64,000 nucleotides of DNA from Roseisolibacter agri (lineage in GTDB: Bacteria > Gemmatimonadota > Gemmatimonadetes > Gemmatimonadales > Gemmatimonadaceae). The stretch spans positions 615,673-679,672 of the forward strand of contig NZ_BRXS01000004.1 of assembly GCF_030159095.1 (NCBI RefSeq). The letters run 5' to 3'. Position 1 is the stretch's first letter; every line of letters begins with the position of its first letter. This document shows, one piece after another, positions 56,890 to 64,000 of this stretch. Both the position numbers and the translations under genes were made by a program. The notes under the pieces are model-generated. The model searched no databases. It was not told the DNA's origin and worked only from the letters and a program-made list of their open reading frames with translations.

Positions 56890-57388
56890 GATCTACCGGA
56901 TCGACGACCGCCTGATCCACGGACAGGTGGTGGTGGGGTGGGGACGACCGCTCGACATCGGCTTCATCGTCCTCGTGGACGACGAGGTCGCGGCCAGCGA
57001 GTGGGAGCAGGAGCTCTACCGCATGGGCGTGCCGCCGGAGATGGAGGTCTTCTTCCACGACGTGGACGACGCGGCGCGCGTGCACGCGCGCTATCGCACC
57101 GATCCGCGCCACGGCATCGTGCTCACCGGCGACGTCGACACGATGCGGCGCCTCGTGCAGGCGGTCGCCGTCGCCGATCCCGCGGGGGCGATCCGCGACG
57201 TGAACGTCGGCGGCATCCACCACCGCCCGGGGCGCGCGCAGCGGCTGCGCTTCGTCTTCGTCACGCCGGACGAGGAGCGCGAGCTGCGCGCGCTCGCTGC
57301 GGGGGGCGTGAACGTCAGCGCGCAGGACGTGCCGAGCGGGCGTCCCGTGCCGCTCGACGACGTGCTGTCGGGGCGCGGGATCGACTGA
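56879..57388 (+). CDS. PTS mannose/sorbose-family EIIB component
   Basis: EIIB passes phosphate from EIIA to the incoming sugar. The 169-residue protein starts at GTG 56879 with VEIYRIDDRLIHGQVVVGW, in which H14 is the phosphorylated residue. LVDDEVAASEWEQELYRMGVP and DVNVGGIHH are typical of the sorbose subfamily. The sugar cannot be deduced from the EIIB sequence alone. Confidence 0.9.
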   Translation: MPVEIYRIDDRLIHGQVVVGWGRPLDIGFIVLVDDEVAASEWEQELYRMGVPPEMEVFFHDVDDAARVHARYRTDPRHGIVLTGDVDTMRRLVQAVAVADPAGAIRDVNVGGIHHRPGRAQRLRFVFVTPDEERELRALAAGGVNVSAQDVPSGRPVPLDDVLSGRGID

Positions 57389-57413
57389 TGCGGGCACCCC
57401 GGATGGTCCGCGC

Positions 57414-58100
57414 GTGAGCCCCGACGGCGACCTGCTCCGGCTGGCGTTCCTCGGCGCGCTGCTGGGCCTCGACGTGGTCAGCTTCCCGCAGGCCCAGGTC
57501 TCGCGGCCGCTCGTCGCGGCGACCCTGGCCGGCGCGCTCGTCGGCGACTCGATGGCGGGGCTGCTGGTCGGCGCGGTGCTGGAGCTGTTCGCGCTCGAGA
57601 CGCTCCCCGTGGGCGCGTCGCGCTATCCGGAGTGGGGCTCGGCCGCGGTGGTGGGCGGCGGGCTGTTCGCGCAGCAGGCGAGCAGCTCGGCGGGCGCGCT
57701 CTGCCTCAGCGTGCTCGCGGGGCTCGCGACCGCCTGGGTCAGCGGCGAGTCGATGGTGCTGCTGCGCCGCCTCAACGGCCAGCTCGCGCGCGCGCACCTC
57801 GACCGGCTGGCCGCGGGCTCGGCGCGCAGCGTCGTCGGGCTGCAGATGGCGGGGCTCGGTGGGGATCTCGTGCGCGGCTTCGCGCTCACGGTCGCGGCGC
57901 TCGGCATCGCGCAGCCGCTGGTGCGGCTCGCGATCGGCACGTGGGGCGTGGACCAGCGCTGGTCGCAGGCGTTCGTCGTCACGCTGGCCGCGATCGTCGC
58001 CGGCGGCGCGGTCTGGAAGCTCGTGCACGCCGTGCCGCGCGCCCGCTGGCTCTTCCTGGGCGGGCTGGTGGTCGGACTCGTGGCGATGTGGCTGTGGTGA
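57414..58100 (+). CDS. PTS mannose-family EIIC membrane component
   Basis: EIIC forms, with EIID, the sugar channel in the inner membrane. The 228-residue protein starts at GTG 57414 and has about six to seven hydrophobic segments. LGLDVVSFPQAQVSRPLVAATLAGALVGD and LVGAVLELFALETLPVGASRYPEWG are mannose-family EIIC motifs. It is shorter than E. coli ManY (266). Its stop overlaps EIID. Confidence 0.87.
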   Translation: MSPDGDLLRLAFLGALLGLDVVSFPQAQVSRPLVAATLAGALVGDSMAGLLVGAVLELFALETLPVGASRYPEWGSAAVVGGGLFAQQASSSAGALCLSVLAGLATAWVSGESMVLLRRLNGQLARAHLDRLAAGSARSVVGLQMAGLGGDLVRGFALTVAALGIAQPLVRLAIGTWGVDQRWSQAFVVTLAAIVAGGAVWKLVHAVPRARWLFLGGLVVGLVAMWLW

Positions 58101-58921
58101 GCGCCGCGACGCCCCGCGATCCCGGGCCGTCCGCGGCGCCGGTGCCGCCGTCGCCGCCCCCGCGCGCGACGCCGGTCGCCCTGCCGTTCGGTACCCGGGC
58201 CTCTATCTTCCTGCGGCTGCTCGCCATCCAGGCCTCGTGGAACTACGAGATCCTGCTCGGCACGGGCATCGGCTTCTGCACGGAGCCGGCGCTGCGTCTG
58301 CTGCCGGGCGGGAAGGGCGGACCGGCGTACCGCGCCGCGCTGGCGCGGCACAGCCAGTACTTCAACGCCCATCCGTACCTGGCGGCGGTCGCGGTGGGCG
58401 CGCTGATCCGCGCGGAGCTCGACGGAACGCCGCCCGCGCGCATCGAGCGGTTCCGCACGGCGCTGTGCGGACCGCTCGGCAGCGTGGGAGACCGGCTCGT
58501 CTGGGCGGCGTGGCTTCCGTTCTGCTCGCTCGTGGGGCTGCTGCTGTTCGGGCTCGGCGCGGGACCGGGGTGGGTGGTGGGGGGCTTCCTCGTGCTCTAC
58601 AACGTCGGCCACTTCGCGCTGCGCGCGTGGGGGCTGCGCGTGGGGCTCGAGCGCGGGATGCAGGTGGCGGGCGCGCTCGGCAACCCGGTGCTGCGCTACG
58701 GCCCGCAGTGGCTTAGCCAGGCCGCCGCGTTCACGGGCGGTGCGGCGCTGCCGCTCGCGCTCTCGCGCGCGGTCGGCTCGGGCCGCGTGCTCCTCGGTGG
58801 CGTCGTCGCGACGGTCGTGATCGGCGCCGTGCTCATCACACGCCTGCACGGCCGGGTCGAGGGATGGCGCGTCGCCATCGGCGCGCTCGCGGCCTTCGTC
58901 CTCTACTCGCTCCTCCGATGA
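58097..58921 (+). CDS. PTS mannose-family EIID membrane component
   Basis: EIID partners EIIC in the mannose-type permease. From GTG 58097 the protein has 274 residues. A Pro/Ala-rich lead of about 25 residues precedes RLLAIQASWNYEILLGTGIGFCTEP, then HSQYFNAHPYLAAVAVGALIRAEL and GPLGSVGDRLVWAAWLPF, all EIID signatures. The C-terminus has membrane segments. GTG at 58094 is an equivalent start. The stop overlaps the HPr ATG. Confidence 0.87.
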   Translation: MSAATPRDPGPSAAPVPPSPPPRATPVALPFGTRASIFLRLLAIQASWNYEILLGTGIGFCTEPALRLLPGGKGGPAYRAALARHSQYFNAHPYLAAVAVGALIRAELDGTPPARIERFRTALCGPLGSVGDRLVWAAWLPFCSLVGLLLFGLGAGPGWVVGGFLVLYNVGHFALRAWGLRVGLERGMQVAGALGNPVLRYGPQWLSQAAAFTGGAALPLALSRAVGSGRVLLGGVVATVVIGAVLITRLHGRVEGWRVAIGALAAFVLYSLLR

Positions 58922-59205
58922 TGGTCGAACCCCCGATGACGATCGAACGCTCGGTCCAGATCATCAACAAGCTGGGCGTGCACGCGCGCCCGGCGGCGGA
59001 GATCGTGAAGGCCGCCGCCCGGTTCAAGAGCGACATCACCATCTCGCGCGACGACATGGAGGTCAACGGCAAGAGCATCATGGGCGTCATGATGCTCGCC
59101 GCCGAGTGCGGGTCGACCATCACGCTGCGCGCGAGCGGGCCCGACGCCTCCGAGGCGGTCGCCGCCATCGAATCGCTGGTCCACGCCAAGTTCGGGGAGA
59201 CGTAG
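58918..59205 (+). CDS. ptsH: phosphocarrier protein HPr
   Basis: HPr carries phosphate from EI to EIIA. The 95-residue protein has INKLGVHARPAAEIV with phospho-His H22, and the regulatory site S53 in VNGKSIMGVMML, the target of HprK. An internal ATG at 58936 (MTIERSVQIINKLG) would give the usual length of about 89 residues, so the true start is uncertain. It lies between the EIID and EI genes, with overlaps on both sides. Confidence 0.94.
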   Translation: MMVEPPMTIERSVQIINKLGVHARPAAEIVKAAARFKSDITISRDDMEVNGKSIMGVMMLAAECGSTITLRASGPDASEAVAAIESLVHAKFGET

Positions 59206-60944
59206 TGAGCGTCCGCTTCTCCGGCATCCCCGCGTCGCCCGGCATCGTCGTCGGGCCGGTGCATCTCCTGCGCTGGGAGGTGCCCGACGTCCCGCACCGC
59301 ATCGTCGGCGACGACCACGTCGACGAGGAGCTGGCGCGCCTGCACGACGCCTTCGCGCGCGCGCGCGAGCGTCTGCAGCTGGTGCGCGCGCGCGCCGAGC
59401 GCCACGCGGGCCCGGAGGAGGCGGCGATCTTCGACGTCCAGCTCTCCATCCTGCAGGACGTCTCGCTGGTCGAGCACGTGGACTCGCTGATCCGCCAGAA
59501 CCTGGGCGCCGAGAAGGCGTTCGACCTGGCGATGCTGGAGTGGCGGCAGAACTTCGCGCGGCATCCGCACGCCATGCTGCGCGAGCGCGTGGGCGACCTG
59601 GTGGACGTGCACATCCGCGTGCTCTCCATCCTGCTGGGCCTCGGCGACCACGACCCGGTGGACGTGCCCAAGGGCGCGTGCGCGATCCTCGTCACCCACG
59701 ACCTCACGCCGTCGCTGACGGTGCAGCTGGACCGCGAGGCGATCGCCGCGATCGCGACCGACGCCGGCACCAACACCTCGCACATCGCCATCCTGGCGCG
59801 CTCGCTCGGCCTGCCCGCGGTGGTGGGGCTGCGCGAGGCGACGGCGCGCCTGCGCGGCGGCGAGCGCGCGGTGCTCGACGGCAACGCCGGCACGCTCACC
59901 ATCGCGCCCGACGCGCGCGAGGTCGAGGAGTTCCGCTCGCGCGCGCTGCTGGAGGAGCAGGAGGCCGCGGAGCTGCGGCAGCTGGCCGAGCTGGAGTCGG
60001 TGACGCTGGACGGCGTGCGCGTGACGCTGCGCGCCAACGTCGACCTGCCCGAGGAGGCGGACCTGGCCGCCACCAGCGGCGCCGAGGGCGTGGGGCTGAT
60101 GCGCACCGAGTTCCTCGTCGTCGGGCGCGCGACGATGCCGGACGAGGAGGAGCAGTACCGCGCCTACGCGCGCGTCGTGAACGCGTTCGGCGGACGCCCG
60201 GTCGTCATCCGCACGTACGACGTGGGCGGCGACAAGCTGCCCGTCGGCGGCCATCCCACGGAGGCCAACCCGTTCCTCGGGTGGCGCGCGATCCGGATGT
60301 GCCTCGACGAGCCGGAGCTGTTCCGCGCCCAGCTGCGCGCGCTGCTGCGCGCCGCGCTGCACGGCGACGTGCGCATCATGCTGCCGCTGATCGTGGGGCT
60401 GCAGGAGGTGCGCGACGCGCGCGCGCTGATGGCGCAGGCGGCCGACGAGCTGCGCGCGCGCGGCGTCCCGTTCCGCGACGACGTGCCCCTGGGCATGATG
60501 GTCGAGACGCCGGCGGCGGCGCTCGCGGCGGACACGTTCCGCGGCGCCGTGGACTTCTTCAGCATCGGCACCAACGACCTGGTGCAGTACACGCTGGCGG
60601 TCGACCGTGGCAACGCGCAGCTCGCGCCGCGCTTCACGCCGCTGCATCCGGCGGTGCTGCGCCTGATCGCGCACGTCGTGCGCACGGGCGGCGAGATGGG
60701 CATCGACGTCGCGGTGTGCGGCGAGATGGCCTCGCAGCCGATCATGGCGTACGCGCTCGTCGGCCTGGGGCTCCGCCAGCTCAGCGTCGGCCCGCGCAGC
60801 GTGCTCGCGGTGAAGCGCATCGTGCGCGGCGTCGACGCGTCGGAGGCGGCGCAGGCGGCGCAGGCGGCGATGGCCGCGTCCACCGCGCACGACGCCGAGC
60901 GCATCCTCCACGAGGCGCTCGACCGCGCCTTCGGACGGGCCTGA
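59205..60944 (+). CDS. ptsI: PTS enzyme I (phosphoenolpyruvate-protein phosphotransferase)
   Basis: Enzyme I takes phosphate from PEP and gives it to HPr. The GTG at 59205 overlaps the HPr stop and gives 579 residues. The N-terminal domain has FSGIPASPGIVVGPV, and the phospho-His is H193 in DAGTNTSHIAILARS. The PEP-binding barrel has GLMRTEFLV, IRTYDVGGDKLP, MMVETPAAALAAD and FSIGTNDLVQYTLAVDRGN. It is the last gene of the long plus-strand run that begins at ribD or earlier. Confidence 0.96.
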   Translation: MSVRFSGIPASPGIVVGPVHLLRWEVPDVPHRIVGDDHVDEELARLHDAFARARERLQLVRARAERHAGPEEAAIFDVQLSILQDVSLVEHVDSLIRQNLGAEKAFDLAMLEWRQNFARHPHAMLRERVGDLVDVHIRVLSILLGLGDHDPVDVPKGACAILVTHDLTPSLTVQLDREAIAAIATDAGTNTSHIAILARSLGLPAVVGLREATARLRGGERAVLDGNAGTLTIAPDAREVEEFRSRALLEEQEAAELRQLAELESVTLDGVRVTLRANVDLPEEADLAATSGAEGVGLMRTEFLVVGRATMPDEEEQYRAYARVVNAFGGRPVVIRTYDVGGDKLPVGGHPTEANPFLGWRAIRMCLDEPELFRAQLRALLRAALHGDVRIMLPLIVGLQEVRDARALMAQAADELRARGVPFRDDVPLGMMVETPAAALAADTFRGAVDFFSIGTNDLVQYTLAVDRGNAQLAPRFTPLHPAVLRLIAHVVRTGGEMGIDVAVCGEMASQPIMAYALVGLGLRQLSVGPRSVLAVKRIVRGVDASEAAQAAQAAMAASTAHDAERILHEALDRAFGRA

Positions 60945-60965
60945 GGGCGGCGCCCGCCGGCGCGC

Positions 60966-61805
60966 TCAGCGCGCGACCCGCGTGCGCGACCAGAAGAGGA
61001 TCGTGCCGCACGGCGCACCCGTCCCGCCATACTGGCTGGGCGTCTGCGCGGCGCCGCGGTACACCTCGATGGCCTCGTAGTCGGCGACCTTGAACTCATC
61101 GACGTCCGGCGGGGGCTCGATGTTGGCCGACGTCGGCGCGAAGTAGCGCTGCCCGTCCACGTAGATCTGGTAGAAGCAGTACTTGCTGCCCCGCAGGCTC
61201 TGCCGGCCACGCGAGGAGCCGAGCGCGTTGTAGCCGCCGCTGTTGCTGGGGACGCGCACGATGGTCGCGCCGGGAATGCGGCGCAGCACGTTGCTCATCG
61301 GCGAGTGCTGGTTCTTCGCGAGCAGGCTGTCGCTGATGAAGGCGCCGCCGTTCGCGATGGCACGCTCGCGTTCGAAGGCGCGAACTGCCGGCGCCGCTGC
61401 CCGGTCGCGCACGTCGACCTGCGCCAGCGCCTGCACGCGCACCGGGAGCGCCAGCACGAGCGTGACGGTGTCGCCCGCGGCCAGGGTGACGCGGCGGGTC
61501 ACCGGCTCGAACCCCAGCTTGCGTGCGACGACCTCGTGCGTGCCTGCGGGCACCGAGTCGACCTGGAAGGCCCCGTCCTCGCCGGACCGCACGGTGCGCT
61601 CCAGTCCAGGCAGGACGACCTCGGCCGCTCCGACGGGCCGGCCGGTGGCGTCGGGCGTCACGACCCTGCCGCGGATCACCCCCTGCTGGGCCCGGGCGGC
61701 GGACGGCGCGAGCAGCAGCGTCGCCAGCATCGCCAGCGTCGCCATCGTGGCGGACAGCGTCGGGAGGAGTCGGCGGGGCATGGAGGGAAGCGCGCGGGTT
61801 CGCAT
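60966..61805 (-). CDS. exported carboxypeptidase-regulatory/TonB plug-domain protein without barrel
   Basis: The start ATG at 61805 gives 279 residues with a signal peptide ending SAARAQ (about 40). Residues of about 43-120 (IRGRVVTPDATGRPVGAAEVVLPG) are a CarboxypepD_reg-like beta-sandwich. Residues of about 155-275 resemble a TonB-receptor plug (LRRIPGATIVRVP, QIYVDGQRYF, DVDEFKVADYEAIEVYRGAAQTPSQYGG). The reading frame ends there, with no 22-strand barrel. It may work with a separate barrel or as a binding protein. It converges on ptsI and diverges from the ArsR-type gene. Confidence 0.78.
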   Translation of the reverse strand: MRTRALPSMPRRLLPTLSATMATLAMLATLLLAPSAARAQQGVIRGRVVTPDATGRPVGAAEVVLPGLERTVRSGEDGAFQVDSVPAGTHEVVARKLGFEPVTRRVTLAAGDTVTLVLALPVRVQALAQVDVRDRAAAPAVRAFERERAIANGGAFISDSLLAKNQHSPMSNVLRRIPGATIVRVPSNSGGYNALGSSRGRQSLRGSKYCFYQIYVDGQRYFAPTSANIEPPPDVDEFKVADYEAIEVYRGAAQTPSQYGGTGAPCGTILFWSRTRVAR

Positions 61806-61845
61806 GGTGTTCGGGCCCGACCGGGGCCGGCCGGGTGCGTTCGGC

Positions 61846-61851
61846 GATATA
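61846..61851 (-). promoter_or_regulatory. candidate -10 box for the plug-domain gene
   Basis: Read on the minus strand this is TATATC followed by GCC, about 40 bases upstream of the ATG at 61805. It shares the 140-base divergent region with the promoter of the ArsR-type gene. Confidence 0.35.
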
Positions 61852-61901
61852 CGACGCGCGCGCGGGGCGGGGTAGAGCGCCGGCGGTGAGGCGGCGCCCG
61901 C

Positions 61902-61930
61902 TTGACGAGGTCGGAACACGCGGAGACATT
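61902..61930 (+). promoter_or_regulatory. promoter of the ArsR-methyltransferase/ahcY unit
   Basis: TTGACG (61902-61907) and GACATT (61925-61930) have 17-base spacing. Transcription would begin near 61937, about nine bases before the ATG at 61946. The downstream palindrome at 61945-61959 would then overlap the transcription and translation start. Confidence 0.5.
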
Positions 61931-61945
61931 TATCCGCTTATCCGG

Positions 61946-64000
<2,055 letters not shown>

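Overview
The window is a very GC-rich bacterial chromosome segment. It is densely packed with housekeeping genes and carries no tRNA, rRNA, CRISPR array, prophage or insertion sequence that I could find. Lipoprotein signal peptides, beta-barrel-like exported proteins and a TonB-plug protein point to a diderm. The gene content and protein style are most consistent with Gemmatimonadota (Gemmatimonas/Gemmatirosa-like). That assignment is inference, because no 16S rRNA lies in the window.

Layout. 1-11068: the dcw cell-wall and division cluster, murF(partial)-mraY-murD-ftsW-murG-murC-ftsQ-ftsA-ftsZ, without murB or ddl between murC and ftsQ. 11082-17411: an M23 endopeptidase, a large membrane-anchored protein of unknown function, ftsY and recG. 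17622-20676 (minus): an operon of sensor kinase, lipoprotein and lipid-kinase-like protein. 21033-28686: asnS, mazG (minus), the coupled alr-deoB-cdd set, then a lipoprotein/outer-membrane-protein pair. 28703-36562: a receiver-histidine kinase hybrid, mtaB, a papain-like protease and an S41 protease (both minus), miaB and glnS. 36642-44309: a small membrane protein (minus), comEC, an HELAH metalloprotease-like protein, fbp, a methylmalonyl-CoA mutase large subunit and an RCC1/Ig-like lipoprotein. 44385-48654: an FmdB zinc ribbon, argS, a PfkB kinase and purM. 48671-60944: an outer-membrane protein, the riboflavin genes ribD-ribE-ribBA-ribH, nusB, a glycosyltransferase, hpf, hprK and a complete mannose-family PTS (EIIA, EIIB, EIIC, EIID, HPr, EI). 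60966-64000: a plug-only TonB-type protein (minus), an ArsR-methyltransferase regulator and ahcY (cut off by the window edge).

Genes are tightly coupled: ATGA, GTGA or TTGA stop/start overlaps are common, and starts are often GTG. Several promoters share a -10 of the form TA-N-(C/G)-TT, and in some the start codon lies only 6-7 bases beyond it. That suggests leaderless or nearly leaderless mRNAs.

The most unusual feature is a family of three intergenic elements (17418-17619, 22335-22498, 46484-46655). Each is a large imperfect palindrome whose arms are tandem 15-bp degenerate repeats (consensus near GGCGGAGGACGGAAC). Other points of interest are a probable SAM-cycle repressor of the SahR type next to ahcY, a plug domain without a barrel, and a full PTS with HPr kinase in a Gram-negative-type organism.
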